Assembly: GCA_965248765.1 (NCBI GenBank)
Contig: CBDFKF010000004.1
Coordinates: forward strand, 744,001 to 808,000
Direction: 5' to 3'
Source: CBDFKF01 sp965248765
GTDB taxonomy: Bacteria; Pseudomonadota; Alphaproteobacteria; VGEJ01
Length of the DNA: 64,000 bases
The notes below the pieces were generated by a model. The model was not told the DNA's origin and did not search any database. It saw only the letters and a program-made list of their open reading frames with translations. Of the stretch, positions 52,938-62,863 are shown one piece after another (position 1 is the stretch's first letter; every line of letters begins with the position of its first letter). A program made the position numbers and the translations under genes.

Positions 52938-55900
52938 ATGTCGCAACTGACGCTCGGTATCGATGTCGGTGGAACCTTCACCGACCTCCTCATGGTCGAC
53001 ACGACCAACAACACCTTCCGCACCGCCAAGGTCCCAACCACCCCCGACGACCAAGCGATCGGCTTCATGGCAGCCGTTGGTGCGCTCGACATCCCGCTCG
53101 AAACCGTCGATGCGGTGGTGCACGGGACGACCGTGGCCACCAACGCCATCCTCGAGCGCAAGGGCGCAACGTGCGGCCTGATCACCACCCTGGGGTTTCG
53201 CGACACGATCGAGCTCGGACGGCGCACCCGCCCCACGCCCTGGGGCCTGTGGGGTAACTTCGAGGCGATCATTTCGCGCGAGCTCCGCACCGAGGTCCCG
53301 GAGCGAATCGATGCCGACGGTAATGTGGTGGTACCCCTCGATGAGGACGTGGTGCGCACCGAAATCGCCAAGCTTATTGCCGGCGGCGCTGAGGCGCTCG
53401 TCATCCACTTCATCCATTCCTACCTGAACTCCGCGCACGAGGACCGCTGCGCCGAGATTGCCCGGGAGCTATGGCCGAACGAGCACATCACGCTGGGCTC
53501 GCGAGTCCTGCGCGAGGTGCGCGAGTTCGAACGCGGCAGCACCGCCGCGGTCAATGGCTACATCCAGCCAGTCATTTCGCGTTACATGGCCAGCCTGCGC
53601 GACCAGCTGGCGGCCAAGAGCTACCCCCGCGACCTCCTGGTCATGCAGGGCAACGGCGGCATGATGTCGTCGTCGCTGGCCGGGGATTATGCCGCACACA
53701 CGGTCATGTCAGGCCCCGCTGCCGGCGCCATTGCCGCCGCCAAGGCCGCCGCCTTGGCCGGATTCAGCAACGTCATCAGCTGCGACATGGGCGGCACCAG
53801 CTTTGACATCGCCGTCGTCAAGGACGGCGTGCCGGCGGTCACCACCGAGAAGGACATCACCTACGCCGTCCCCGTCCGCATCCCGATGGTCGACATCCAT
53901 ACCATCGGCGCGGGCGGCGGCAGCATCGCGAAGATCGACAAGGGCGGGATCTTGCAGGTTGGCCCTGAGAGCGCCGGTGCCGATCCCGGACCTATCTGCT
54001 ACGGCCGGGGTGGCAGCGAACCCACCGTCACGGATGCCAACCTTCTTCTTGGCCGCCTCGATCCGACAGCACTGGCCGGCGTTACCACGGCCGGCGATGT
54101 CGAGCAGGTGCGCGCCGCGATTGCGGAGAAAATCGGGCAGCCGCTCGGCCTCGATGCGATCGAGGCCGCGGCCGCCATCATCTCGGTCGCCAACAATGGG
54201 ATGGCCAACGCGACCCGAATGATCTCGATCGAGAAAGGCCACGATCCACGCGAGTTCGTGGTCTTCGCCTTTGGTGGCGCAGGCCCCCTACACGCCTCGG
54301 CCATCGCCCGCGAGCTCGGTGTGCCGCACGTGCTGGTACCGCGGTTCCCGGGCATTACCTCAGCGATGGGTTGCGTGCTCGCCGACGTGCGCCACGACTT
54401 CGTCCAAACCCTCCACCGACCGCTTGCCGAGATTTTCGGTACGGCCGCCGACGACGTCCTGCAGCAACAGGCGCAGGAGGGCCGCGATCTGATCGCCAGC
54501 GAAGGCGTCGAGGTGACGGCGATCGAGGTCACGCACGAGGCCGATCTGCTGTTCCAGGGGCAAAGCCACGTCATGCGTATTCCGCTGGAGAGCCCCGGCT
54601 TCGAACACGAGCGGGTGCTGGCCGATTTCCTCGATCACTATCGCGTCCGCTTTGGCATTGACCTGCCGGAGATGGTGGCCGTGCTGGCGACGCTGCGGAC
54701 CACGGTCATCGGGCGGCGGCCCACGGTTGACTTCAGCTTTGCGGCCTCCACGGTGAACACGACGATCGAGGACGCGCTGACCGGCACACGCAAGGCTTAC
54801 TTCGACGGTGAGTGGCTCGATACCGGAATCTATCGGCGCGAACAGCTGCCGCCGGGAGCGAAGCTGGCCGGCCCGGCGATCGTCGAGCAGTATGACACGA
54901 CGATACTGATCGAGCCGGGCTCAGTCGCCGAGGTCGATCGTTTCGGCAACCTGGTGATTCCGGTGAGTCCCGCGGAGACCGCTACCGCCGAGAGCCGGCA
55001 TGACAAAGAGATCGACCCGGTGACGCTCGCCGTCATCCACAGCGGCTTGCAGCAGGTGGCGAGCGAGATGGACATGGTCCATCAGAAGACATCGTTTTCG
55101 CCAATCATTTCAGAGGCCTTCGACCGCTCCAACGGCATCTACGATAAGAACAACGGCGAGATCGTCGCCCAAGGCGAGCTCGGATTGCCGATCTTCCTCG
55201 GCGTCATGCAGTCAACCACCCAATCCGTGATCCAACACCGTCAGGACATCGAGCAGGGCGACGTGATCATGGTCAACGACCCGTACTTCGGCGGCACCCA
55301 CTTGATGGACGTGAAGTTGGTGAAACCGTTCTATTACAAGGGGAAGCTCTGGTCGTATCTGTCGAACACAGGTCATTGGCCCGACACCGGCGGCAGTGTG
55401 CCCGGCGGCTTCAACAGCGCGGCCACCGAGATCCAACAGGAAGGCCTGCGCCTGCCGCCGGTGAAGCTCTACAGCCGCGGCGAGCTCAACCAAGACATCG
55501 TGGACATCGTCCTCCACAACATCCGTGTGCCTGACGAACGGGTCGGAGACATCCGGGCGCAGGTGGGAGCGATCACCGTCGGCGATCGCCGCCTCACCGC
55601 GCTCTTGGACAAGTATGGCGAGGAGACGGTGTCTGCCGTGATCGCCGAGCTCAATCAACGCTCGGAGCGACTGATGCGGGCTCACATCGAGTCGATCCCT
55701 GACGGCACATATGGTTTCCATAGCTTCATCGATAGCGACGGTGTGGATCCCGGTCTGTTGCGGGTCGAGTTAGAGATGCGGGTCGAAGGCTCCGACATCT
55801 ACTTCGATCTCTCCAAGAGCAGTCCAGCCTGTCGCGGACCGCTCAACTCGGTATGGGCCACCACCCAGGCCTCGGTGTACTGCGGTATCAAACACATCTT

Positions 55901-56657
55901 CCCGGATGTGCCGATCAACTCCGGCTGCTTCAAGCCGCTGCACCTCGACAAACCCCGGGGAACCTTCCTCTATGCCGAGTATCCGCGGCCGGTGGCAGGC
56001 TGCGCCGCTGAAACCGCGCAGCGCATCATGGAAGTGGTCTTCGGCGCGATGGGCAAAGCCATTCCCGATCGCGTGTTCGCCGCGCCCGCCGGCACCAGCG
56101 GCAACTTCAGCCTGGGCGGCGTCGACCCGGCCCTCAACCGGGCCTACGTCATGTACATATTCAGCGGCGGCGGCTACGGCGGCTACGAAGGCTCCGACGG
56201 GCTCACCAACGGCACGTCACCTGTGGGCATCTCGAAAACCCAACCGGCAGAAATCCTCGAGCAGCACTACCCCGTGCTGTTTGAAGAGTACGCGCTGCGG
56301 GAAGGCTCGGCCGGCGCCGGCCGTTTCCGCGGCGGTTTTGGCGTCGATTACCGCGTTCGGCTGCTTCGTGGCGACGGCAAGGCCTCATTCATGATGGATC
56401 ATGGGCGGACCGGGCCACACGGCCTATTGGGCGGTAGCGAAGGCGCGACCAACGTCATCGAGATCCGACGCAACGGCGAGGTGATCCGCCCCGAGCACGA
56501 GTCCAAGGGCGAGGGCTTCGAACTCAAGGCGGGCGATACCGTCCAGGTACGCACCCCCGGCGGTGGCGGCTACGGCGATCCCAAGGAACGCGACGCCGCG
56601 CTGATCGAGCGTGACCAGCGGCGCGGTTACTTTGGTCCGTCATCGGGCACAACCTAG
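52938..56657 (+). CDS. Fused HyuA-HyuB hydantoinase/5-oxoprolinase
   Basis: A single chain of 1239 residues. Residues 1 to about 685 are HyuA-type: LTLGIDVGGTFTDLLMVD, VHGTTVATNAILERKGA, GRRTRPTPWGLWG and SCDMGGTSFDIAVV. From Lys690 (EIDPVTLAVIHSGLQQVASEM) to the end is HyuB-type, finishing GGGGYGDPKERD. The domain order is that of eukaryotic-type 5-oxoprolinase. ATG 52938 follows AGGAAGAGC; 14 residues upstream in frame are ignored. Its HyuB half differs clearly from the three stand-alone copies, so it probably acts on a different cyclic amide. Confidence 0.93.
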   Translation: MSQLTLGIDVGGTFTDLLMVDTTNNTFRTAKVPTTPDDQAIGFMAAVGALDIPLETVDAVVHGTTVATNAILERKGATCGLITTLGFRDTIELGRRTRPTPWGLWGNFEAIISRELRTEVPERIDADGNVVVPLDEDVVRTEIAKLIAGGAEALVIHFIHSYLNSAHEDRCAEIARELWPNEHITLGSRVLREVREFERGSTAAVNGYIQPVISRYMASLRDQLAAKSYPRDLLVMQGNGGMMSSSLAGDYAAHTVMSGPAAGAIAAAKAAALAGFSNVISCDMGGTSFDIAVVKDGVPAVTTEKDITYAVPVRIPMVDIHTIGAGGGSIAKIDKGGILQVGPESAGADPGPICYGRGGSEPTVTDANLLLGRLDPTALAGVTTAGDVEQVRAAIAEKIGQPLGLDAIEAAAAIISVANNGMANATRMISIEKGHDPREFVVFAFGGAGPLHASAIARELGVPHVLVPRFPGITSAMGCVLADVRHDFVQTLHRPLAEIFGTAADDVLQQQAQEGRDLIASEGVEVTAIEVTHEADLLFQGQSHVMRIPLESPGFEHERVLADFLDHYRVRFGIDLPEMVAVLATLRTTVIGRRPTVDFSFAASTVNTTIEDALTGTRKAYFDGEWLDTGIYRREQLPPGAKLAGPAIVEQYDTTILIEPGSVAEVDRFGNLVIPVSPAETATAESRHDKEIDPVTLAVIHSGLQQVASEMDMVHQKTSFSPIISEAFDRSNGIYDKNNGEIVAQGELGLPIFLGVMQSTTQSVIQHRQDIEQGDVIMVNDPYFGGTHLMDVKLVKPFYYKGKLWSYLSNTGHWPDTGGSVPGGFNSAATEIQQEGLRLPPVKLYSRGELNQDIVDIVLHNIRVPDERVGDIRAQVGAITVGDRRLTALLDKYGEETVSAVIAELNQRSERLMRAHIESIPDGTYGFHSFIDSDGVDPGLLRVELEMRVEGSDIYFDLSKSSPACRGPLNSVWATTQASVYCGIKHIFPDVPINSGCFKPLHLDKPRGTFLYAEYPRPVAGCAAETAQRIMEVVFGAMGKAIPDRVFAAPAGTSGNFSLGGVDPALNRAYVMYIFSGGGYGGYEGSDGLTNGTSPVGISKTQPAEILEQHYPVLFEEYALREGSAGAGRFRGGFGVDYRVRLLRGDGKASFMMDHGRTGPHGLLGGSEGATNVIEIRRNGEVIRPEHESKGEGFELKAGDTVQVRTPGGGGYGDPKERDAALIERDQRRGYFGPSSGTT

Positions 56658-56723
56658 GCGGTCTGGCAGCGCTGTGCTAAACAGGCAAGAGCCGGACTGA
56701 GCCGTCCAGAAAAGGAACCGATC

Positions 56724-58055
56724 ATGTATCCGGACGACAATTCGACCTCGGCGAAGCTCTATCAGCGTGCCCGCAAGGTCCTCCCCGGTGGCAACTCGCG
56801 CACATCGGTGTACCTGAATCCCTATCCAATTTATGCGGCATCGGGTCAGGGCAGCCGTATTACCGACGCTGACGGGGTCGAACGGATCGATTTCGTCAAC
56901 AACTACACATCGCTGATCCACGGCCATGCGCACCCGCAGATCGTCGAGGCAGTGACGAAGCAGATCAGCCGTGGCACCTGTTTCTCGGCACCGACTGAGT
57001 CCGAGATCCGCCTCGCCGAGCTCATCGCCGAGCGCCTGCCTTCGGTCGAGCAGACGCGATTTGCCAATTCCGGCACCGAAGGCGTGATGATGGCGATCAA
57101 GGCGGCGCGCGGCTACACGGGGCGCTCCAAGATCGCCAAGTGCGAAGGCGCCTATCACGGCTCTTACGACTACGCCGAGATTAGCCAGGGCGTAGCACCC
57201 AAAGATTGGGGAGATGAGGACGCACCCAACTCGATACCGCCGTCGAAGGGCACGCCCGACGGCGTCCGCGACGAGGTCGTGGTCATGCCCTACAACGACG
57301 TCGAACGCGCTAAGAGCATCTTGACGCCGCAAGCTGATGCGCTCGCGGCGGTCTTGATTGATCCAATGTCCAACCAGTGTGGGTTGCGCCCCGCCTCGCC
57401 GGAGTTCCTTGGCTTTATCCGCGACTTCACGCGCGAGCACGGCATCGTTCTCATCTTCGACGAGGTCATCAGCTTTCGCCTCGGTTACCACGGGGCCCAA
57501 GGCGCGTTCGACTGTCAGCCCGATCTCACGGCCCTCGGTAAAGTCATCGGCTGCGGCTACCCCGTCGGTGCGGTCGCCGGTAGTGCCGAGGTCATGTCCG
57601 TGTTCGACCCGAGCGCAGGGAAGCCGCCGGTGCCGCACGCCGGAACCTTCAACGCCAATCCGGTGACGATGACGGCGGGCCACACGGCGCTTGAGATGCT
57701 GACACCCGAGGCCTATGAGCGGATCGATGCCCTCGGCGAGCGCGCTCGGGCCGGCCTACGCGATGCGCTGGATGCCGCCGGTGTCCCCGGCATGGTGAGC
57801 GGCCAGGGATCGCTGTTCCGTCTGTTCCTGGTGGAGAAGAAAGGTGCCGGCTATCGCAACATGATGATGACGGCCGAGGAATCGGAGCTGATGACCCAGC
57901 TTCACCGATATTTCCTCAACCACGGCATCTTCATGTCGTACTACGGGCTCGGCAACACCTCGACCGCACACACCGAGGAGGACGTCGACCGGCTGGTTGA
58001 GGCCGCCCGGAATGGTCTCGGGGTGCTGAAGCAGCAAGGCCTCGCCGCCGAGTAG
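56724..58055 (+). CDS. Class III aminotransferase / glutamate-1-semialdehyde aminomutase-like enzyme
   Basis: The 443-residue PLP enzyme begins KLYQRARKVLPGGNSRTSVYLNPYP, the pattern of the HemL-like subgroup. FANSGTEGVMMAIKAARGYTGR, the cofactor Asp in LIFDEVISFRLG and the Schiff-base Lys in TALGKVIGCGYPVGAVAG are intact. It lies among catabolic genes rather than haem genes, so it more likely moves an amino group on a pathway intermediate than makes aminolevulinate. It is 29 bases upstream of the BKACE gene, suggesting an operon. Confidence 0.88.
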   Translation: MYPDDNSTSAKLYQRARKVLPGGNSRTSVYLNPYPIYAASGQGSRITDADGVERIDFVNNYTSLIHGHAHPQIVEAVTKQISRGTCFSAPTESEIRLAELIAERLPSVEQTRFANSGTEGVMMAIKAARGYTGRSKIAKCEGAYHGSYDYAEISQGVAPKDWGDEDAPNSIPPSKGTPDGVRDEVVVMPYNDVERAKSILTPQADALAAVLIDPMSNQCGLRPASPEFLGFIRDFTREHGIVLIFDEVISFRLGYHGAQGAFDCQPDLTALGKVIGCGYPVGAVAGSAEVMSVFDPSAGKPPVPHAGTFNANPVTMTAGHTALEMLTPEAYERIDALGERARAGLRDALDAAGVPGMVSGQGSLFRLFLVEKKGAGYRNMMMTAEESELMTQLHRYFLNHGIFMSYYGLGNTSTAHTEEDVDRLVEAARNGLGVLKQQGLAAE

Positions 58056-58084
58056 GCGGCCAGGCACTCACGCGGCAGGCAGCC

Positions 58085-58978
58085 ATGAGTCAGAAGGTCA
58101 TCATCACCTGCGCGGTCACCGGCTCGGCCGACACCGCTGAGAAGAACCCGGCGGTACCGGTAACGCCCGAGGACATAGCGCGCTCGGCGATCGAGGCAGC
58201 GCAGGCAGGCGCGGCGATCGTCCATGTTCACGTGCGCGAGCCGGAGACCGGCAAGGCAAGCATGGACGGCCGCTATTATCGCGAGGCGGCTGAGCGCATC
58301 CGCGCCAGCAACACCGACGTCGTTCTCAACCTGACGACCGGACCGGGAGGTCGCCTCAAGCCGGGCGTCGAAAACCCACTCGAGCCCGGCGAAGGGACCT
58401 GGCTGGTCTCTCCGCACGAGCGGGTGAAGCACGTGGTCGAGCTCAAGCCCGAGATCTGCAGCCTCGACGTCGCGACCATGAACTCTGGCGGTCTGCGCAG
58501 CGACAGCGTGTTCATGAACGCACCACACCACCTGCGCATAATGGCCGAATCCATCCGTGATGCCGGGGTCAAACCCGAACTCGAAGTGTTTGAGCCCGGC
58601 CACCTGCTACTGGCCCGCGAGATGATCGACACCGGCTATGTTCACTCGCCCCCGTTCTTCCAGCTGTGCCTCGGCATCGAATGGGGTACGCCGGCGACCC
58701 CAGCGGCCGTGAAGTTCATGAGCGATCTCCTGCCCACCGATGCTCATTGGGCCGCGTTCGGCATTGGCCGCGATTCGTTCCGCATCGCCGCGCAGTCGGT
58801 CCTGTTGGGGGGGCACGTCCGGGTCGGCCTCGAGGATAATCTCTATCTGGAACGGGGCGTGCTCGCACCGTCGAATGCGGCGCTCGTCGAGAAGGCCAAG
58901 CGGCTTGTCGAGCTACTTGGGACTTCGGTGGCGAGCCCGGTAGAAGCGCGCGACATCCTCGGACTGCCACCGCGCTAA
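58085..58978 (+). CDS. Beta-keto acid cleavage enzyme (BKACE, formerly DUF849)
   Basis: A 297-residue TIM-barrel zinc enzyme. VIITCAVTGSADTAEKNPAVPVTPEDIA and AAIVHVHVREPETGKASMD contain the two zinc-binding His; GLEDNLYL holds the conserved Glu-Asp pair. BKACE enzymes condense a beta-keto acid with acetyl-CoA and split it into acetoacetate and a new CoA ester; one group acts on dehydrocarnitine. The keto acid here is probably made by the preceding aminotransferase or a dehydrogenase of the region, which is an inference. Confidence 0.9.
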   Translation: MSQKVIITCAVTGSADTAEKNPAVPVTPEDIARSAIEAAQAGAAIVHVHVREPETGKASMDGRYYREAAERIRASNTDVVLNLTTGPGGRLKPGVENPLEPGEGTWLVSPHERVKHVVELKPEICSLDVATMNSGGLRSDSVFMNAPHHLRIMAESIRDAGVKPELEVFEPGHLLLAREMIDTGYVHSPPFFQLCLGIEWGTPATPAAVKFMSDLLPTDAHWAAFGIGRDSFRIAAQSVLLGGHVRVGLEDNLYLERGVLAPSNAALVEKAKRLVELLGTSVASPVEARDILGLPPR

Positions 58979-59013
58979 GCGCTCACCATCGCCGGTAACA
59001 TGATGGGCCCGCG

Positions 59014-59925
59014 GTGAACCCACCGGTCGAGGGTCGAACAGCCTCGCGAACGCTGCCCCTCGTGATGCTGGTAACCCAGGGCACGGTCTACGGCGCCATC
59101 TTCACGGTCAACAAGATCGCCACCACCAACGGCATCCCGACGCTCGGCTACGCCTTCTGGAATTCGTTCGCCGCCGGCATGATCTTGCTCGTGGTCTCTC
59201 TTCTTGTCGGCCGCGCGCCGGGCCTGACGTTTGCTCACATCCGCGTGTATTTCGCCATCGGCGTGCTGGCCCTGGCCCTGCCGTTCGCGGTTCTGGCCTA
59301 TGTCGCGCCCGAGCTGCCGGCCGGCGTCGTCACGTTGGTCATCACGCTCATCCCAGCAAGCACCTATGTGGTCGCGCTCGCCTTTGGAACAGAGCGCTTG
59401 CGCTGGATGAGCATCGCCGGCCTGTCGCTCGGTATCGTCGGCGTATTGCTGGTGGTACTGCCCGAGACCAGCCTGCCATCGCCGGACATGGCCACATGGG
59501 TGCTGATCGCACTGATCGCGCCGGCCTCATCGGCTCTCTCCAACGTCGTCACCGAGCGTTTCCGTCCGCCAGCAACCTCGTCAGTCTCGATGGCATGCGG
59601 CATGACGCTCGCCGCTGCGGTGGTGTTGTTCCCGATCATGCTCATCACCGGTCAAGGCTATCTCTTCGAGGCACCGGCCGCCGCCAACCAAGCTCTGTTG
59701 ATCGTTATCCTGATCAGCTCGGTCAACTTCATCCTCTTCTTCGAGATCGTGCGCCGAGCCGGTGCTGTGTTCTTCTCGCAGTTCAATTACGTGGCAGTAC
59801 TCTCGGGCATCGTCTGGGGCATGGTTGTCTTCGGCGAGACCCACAGCCTGTGGATTTGGGCCGCTCTGGTTCTCATGTTCATCGGCCTGGCCCTGGTCAA
59901 CAGCGGTACCCGGGACCGTGGCTAG
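59014..59925 (+). CDS. EamA/DMT family transporter
   Basis: A 303-residue inner-membrane protein with about ten hydrophobic segments forming two EamA repeats. LGYAFWNSFAAGMILLVVSLLVG and IVWGMVVFGETHSLWIWAALVLMFIGLALVNS are typical. It starts at GTG 59014. DMT proteins move small metabolites, often exporting amino acids. It probably exports a product or by-product of the neighbouring pathway. Confidence 0.85.
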   Translation: MNPPVEGRTASRTLPLVMLVTQGTVYGAIFTVNKIATTNGIPTLGYAFWNSFAAGMILLVVSLLVGRAPGLTFAHIRVYFAIGVLALALPFAVLAYVAPELPAGVVTLVITLIPASTYVVALAFGTERLRWMSIAGLSLGIVGVLLVVLPETSLPSPDMATWVLIALIAPASSALSNVVTERFRPPATSSVSMACGMTLAAAVVLFPIMLITGQGYLFEAPAAANQALLIVILISSVNFILFFEIVRRAGAVFFSQFNYVAVLSGIVWGMVVFGETHSLWIWAALVLMFIGLALVNSGTRDRG

Positions 59926-59964
59926 ACGGAGCCGCTATCGGATTCGGCGTTCAAACGGGCGGGT

Positions 59965-59992
59965 TTGCGACGGCTGGCGCACACACTATAGT
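59965..59992 (+). promoter_or_regulatory. Candidate sigma-70 promoter upstream of the second LIV permease pair
   Basis: TTGCGA (59965-59970) and TATAGT (59987-59992) are separated by 16 bp, about 97 bases before the LivH-like start codon, within a 163-bp gap that contains no gene. It is a fair match to consensus on an otherwise GC-rich background. Confidence 0.35.
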
Positions 59993-60088
59993 CTGAGCCG
60001 TTCTCACGGCGCATGAAAGAACGGCGGTCCCGGTCTCGGCCGAGCGACAGCTAAAGTAGAAGCCGAGATAGGGGGGTGCGCCGGGGCA

Positions 60089-61003
60089 ATGAGCGCGGTT
60101 TTTCAGGTCATGGTCGATGCGATCAGCCTCGGCAGCCTGTACGCGCTCGCCGCGCTCGGGATCGGCCTGATCTTCGGGATCATGAGGCTGATCAACTTCG
60201 CCCATGGCGACTTCATGACCATTGGCGCCTATTCGTTGATCGTGCCCTCGTCGGCCGCCATCGCCACCGCCTTCATCGGCACATGGTGGACGCCGTTCAT
60301 GGTCGCTGCTGTCATCATAATCGTAATGATACTCGCACTGGTGACGGAGGCTGTGGTCTTCCGTCCAATGCGCAATGCCCACCCGGCCGTCCTGTTGATC
60401 GGCTCTTTCGCCGTCAGCTTCTTCCTGCAGAACACAGTGCTGTTGGTCTACACGAGTCGCCCGAAAACCATAAACATCTGGTCCGGGCTGGGCGAGGCCG
60501 TCGAGATTTTCGGCATCCGCACCGCGGCGCTTGAATTCGTAACCATCGGCACCACGATCGCCCTCCTCGTCGGCCTGGCGTTGTTTATGAAGCGAACGAC
60601 CTATGGCACACAGATGCGCGCCTCGGCGGAGGATTTTGTGATGGCGCGCCTGCTCGGGGTCAAGGCCGATCGCGTGATCGCCATGGCGTTCGCCATTAGC
60701 GGCCTGCTGGCTGGCGTGATCGCGCTGTTCATGGTGGCGCGGCAGGGCTACCTGTTCTACCGCATGGGTGTGCCGATCGTGATCTTCGCGTTCGTCGCCA
60801 CCATCATCGGCGGTATGGGCAGCCTGGTCGGCGCGGCGCTGGGCGGCTTCTTGCTCGGCGCCGTCACCATCTTCCTGCAAGTGGTGCTGCCCGACGACAT
60901 CAAGGAAGCGCGCGATGCCTTCGCGTTCGCCGTCGTCGTCCTTATCCTGCTGTTCCGGCCCGAAGGCTTGATCGCCGGCCGGATCACGGCTGAGCGGGTC
61001 TAG
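60089..61003 (+). CDS. LIV-type ABC transporter permease (LivH-like), second system
   Basis: A 304-residue permease. SLGSLYALAALGIGLIFGIMRLINFAHGDFMTIGAY is the LivH signature with the NFAHG loop. The cytoplasmic coupling loop TQMRASAEDFVMARLLGVKA is at about residues 173-192. A GGGGGTG site precedes ATG 60089. It directly abuts the LivM-like gene. No ATPase gene is present in this part of the window. Confidence 0.92.
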   Translation: MSAVFQVMVDAISLGSLYALAALGIGLIFGIMRLINFAHGDFMTIGAYSLIVPSSAAIATAFIGTWWTPFMVAAVIIIVMILALVTEAVVFRPMRNAHPAVLLIGSFAVSFFLQNTVLLVYTSRPKTINIWSGLGEAVEIFGIRTAALEFVTIGTTIALLVGLALFMKRTTYGTQMRASAEDFVMARLLGVKADRVIAMAFAISGLLAGVIALFMVARQGYLFYRMGVPIVIFAFVATIIGGMGSLVGAALGGFLLGAVTIFLQVVLPDDIKEARDAFAFAVVVLILLFRPEGLIAGRITAERV

Positions 61004-62104
61004 ATGGACGCCCACACGCTTCTCCGACGTGCTTGGCCTGCCTTGGCGCTAGCGGTCCTCCTTATCGGCATCGCCATCATCATCGAGCTCATCGGCATCA
61101 GCATCATCAAGCTCGCGGCCGTGGAGGCATTGGTGAAGATGGTGGTGGTGATCGGGCTCTATATTTTTATCGGCAACTCAGGCATCGTCTCGTTCGGCCA
61201 CATCTCGTTCATGGCGGTCGGCGCCTACATGGCAGCGTGGCTCACCTGCTGTCCGCCGGTGAAGGGCTCGCTGATGCACGGCCTGCCCGACTTCATCATC
61301 GAAACCCAGGTGCCCAACCTGCCGGCGGCGGTGATAGCGGGGCTGGCGGCCGCTATCTTCGCCCTGGTGATTGGCAGCGCGCTGATGCGACTGAGCGGCA
61401 TCGCCCCGGCCATCGCCATGTTCGGCGTGCTCATGATCATCTATGTCGGCTACAGCGCGTGGGATTCGGTGACGTTGGGCCGCAGCTCGATTTTCGGGCT
61501 GCCGACCTATGTCAGCATGTGGGTAGCGCTGTCTTGGGCATTGGTTGCCATTGCGGCCGCCTACATGTTCCAGATCTCGCGCTTCGGGTTCGCCGCAGTC
61601 GCGGCGCGTGAAGATGAGTTTGCGGCAAAGGCCGCCGGCATCAACATCTACCGCGTCCGCCTCATCGCCTTCGTGCTCAGCGGCTTTTTTGTTGGCGTCG
61701 GCGGCGCCCTGTACGCGCACTTCCTCGGTGGTCTCTCGACCAACATGTTCTACCTCGACATGACCTTCCTGACGTTGGCGATGCTGGTGGTGGGCGGCAT
61801 GAACAGCCTGTCGGGCGCCGTGATCGGCGTCGTCGTACTGTCGACGGTGATCGAGATTCTGCGCCGGTTCGAGTCCGGGGTTGAACTCGGCGCCACCATG
61901 GTGCAACTGCCATCGGGCGGGCAGGAGATTGCCCTCGCGGTAATCATGCTGTTGGTGCTGATCTACCGGCCGACCGGGCTGACCCGCAACCGGGAAATTC
62001 TATATCCTTGGCCGTTCGGCCGGCCCCAGGCCATTACAATGGCGACCGGCGCCACCGCGGCGGTGGGCCTCTCGGCCGAGGCGAGATCGTCGCAGCCGGG
62101 TTGA
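61004..62104 (+). CDS. LIV-type ABC transporter permease (LivM-like), second system
   Basis: The 366-residue permease starts at the base after the LivH stop (TAGATG). YIFIGNSGIVSFGHISFMAVGAYMAAWL is the LivM version of the conserved loop, and FAAVAAREDEFAAKAAGINIYRVRL is the ATPase-contact region near residue 200-224. It is somewhat longer than the first LivM at 15.3 kb owing to insertions around residue 80-100 and a C-terminal tail. Its last base pairs overlap the following SDR start. Confidence 0.92.
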   Translation: MDAHTLLRRAWPALALAVLLIGIAIIIELIGISIIKLAAVEALVKMVVVIGLYIFIGNSGIVSFGHISFMAVGAYMAAWLTCCPPVKGSLMHGLPDFIIETQVPNLPAAVIAGLAAAIFALVIGSALMRLSGIAPAIAMFGVLMIIYVGYSAWDSVTLGRSSIFGLPTYVSMWVALSWALVAIAAAYMFQISRFGFAAVAAREDEFAAKAAGINIYRVRLIAFVLSGFFVGVGGALYAHFLGGLSTNMFYLDMTFLTLAMLVVGGMNSLSGAVIGVVVLSTVIEILRRFESGVELGATMVQLPSGGQEIALAVIMLLVLIYRPTGLTRNREILYPWPFGRPQAITMATGATAAVGLSAEARSSQPG

Positions 62105-62847
62105 GCCGGATCGCGGTCGTCACCGGCGCAAGCCGCGGCATCGGTGCCGCGTGTGCGCGCCGTGCTGCAGATGACGGCTACGACATTTGCGTCAACTATC
62201 TCGCCAGCCGTGACCGCGCCGAAGAGGTCGTGCAGTCGATCCACGCGGCCGGGCGCCGCGCCATCGCAGTTCAAGCCGATACCCGTATCGAGGCCGACGT
62301 CGTTCGCCTGTTCGAGGCGGTCGACCGGGAGCTCGGCCCGCTGGATGCCCTTGTCAACAATGCCGGCACCCTGGGACGCCCCAGTAAGGTCGCGGACCTG
62401 TCGGCAGCCGAGATCGACGCCGTCATGACCGCCAACGTGACGAGCTATTTCGTGTGCTCGCGCGAGGCCGTGCGGCGTATGTCTACTGCCACTGGCGGCG
62501 CAGGTGGGGCGATCGTCAATGTCGCATCCGTTGCCTCGCGCATCGGCAGCCCCGGGCTCTATGTGCACTACGCGGCGTCCAAGGGCGCGGTCGATACCCT
62601 CACCATCGGTCTTGCCAGAGAGGTCGCCGACCAAGGCATTCGCGTCAATGCGGTGCGCCCGGGCATGATCCACAGCGAGATCCGCGTTCGCGCCGGCCTG
62701 CCCGACGGGGTCGAGGAGATTGCTCCGACCATACCGATGAAGCGGTACGGCGAACCGGACGAAGTGGCGGAGGCCGTGCTCTGGCTGCTGTCGGAGCGCG
62801 CTTCCTATGTCACCGGCACGCTAATCGACATCTCCGGCGCGCGCTGA
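62101..62847 (+). CDS. Short-chain dehydrogenase/reductase, second copy
   Basis: A 248-residue SDR. TGASRGIG, NNAG, Ser in NVASVAS and Tyr-x3-Lys in YAASK are all present. YLASRDRAEEVV after strand 2 suggests NADP use. The likely start is TTG 62101, which overlaps the LivM stop as TTGA and gives the normal first strand LSRIAVVTGASRG; there is no ATG closer, and the longer frame to 62008 lies within LivM. It would interconvert a hydroxy and keto intermediate. Confidence 0.87.
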   Translation: MSRIAVVTGASRGIGAACARRAADDGYDICVNYLASRDRAEEVVQSIHAAGRRAIAVQADTRIEADVVRLFEAVDRELGPLDALVNNAGTLGRPSKVADLSAAEIDAVMTANVTSYFVCSREAVRRMSTATGGAGGAIVNVASVASRIGSPGLYVHYAASKGAVDTLTIGLAREVADQGIRVNAVRPGMIHSEIRVRAGLPDGVEEIAPTIPMKRYGEPDEVAEAVLWLLSERASYVTGTLIDISGAR

Positions 62848-62863
62848 ACAGGAGTCGAGCACG

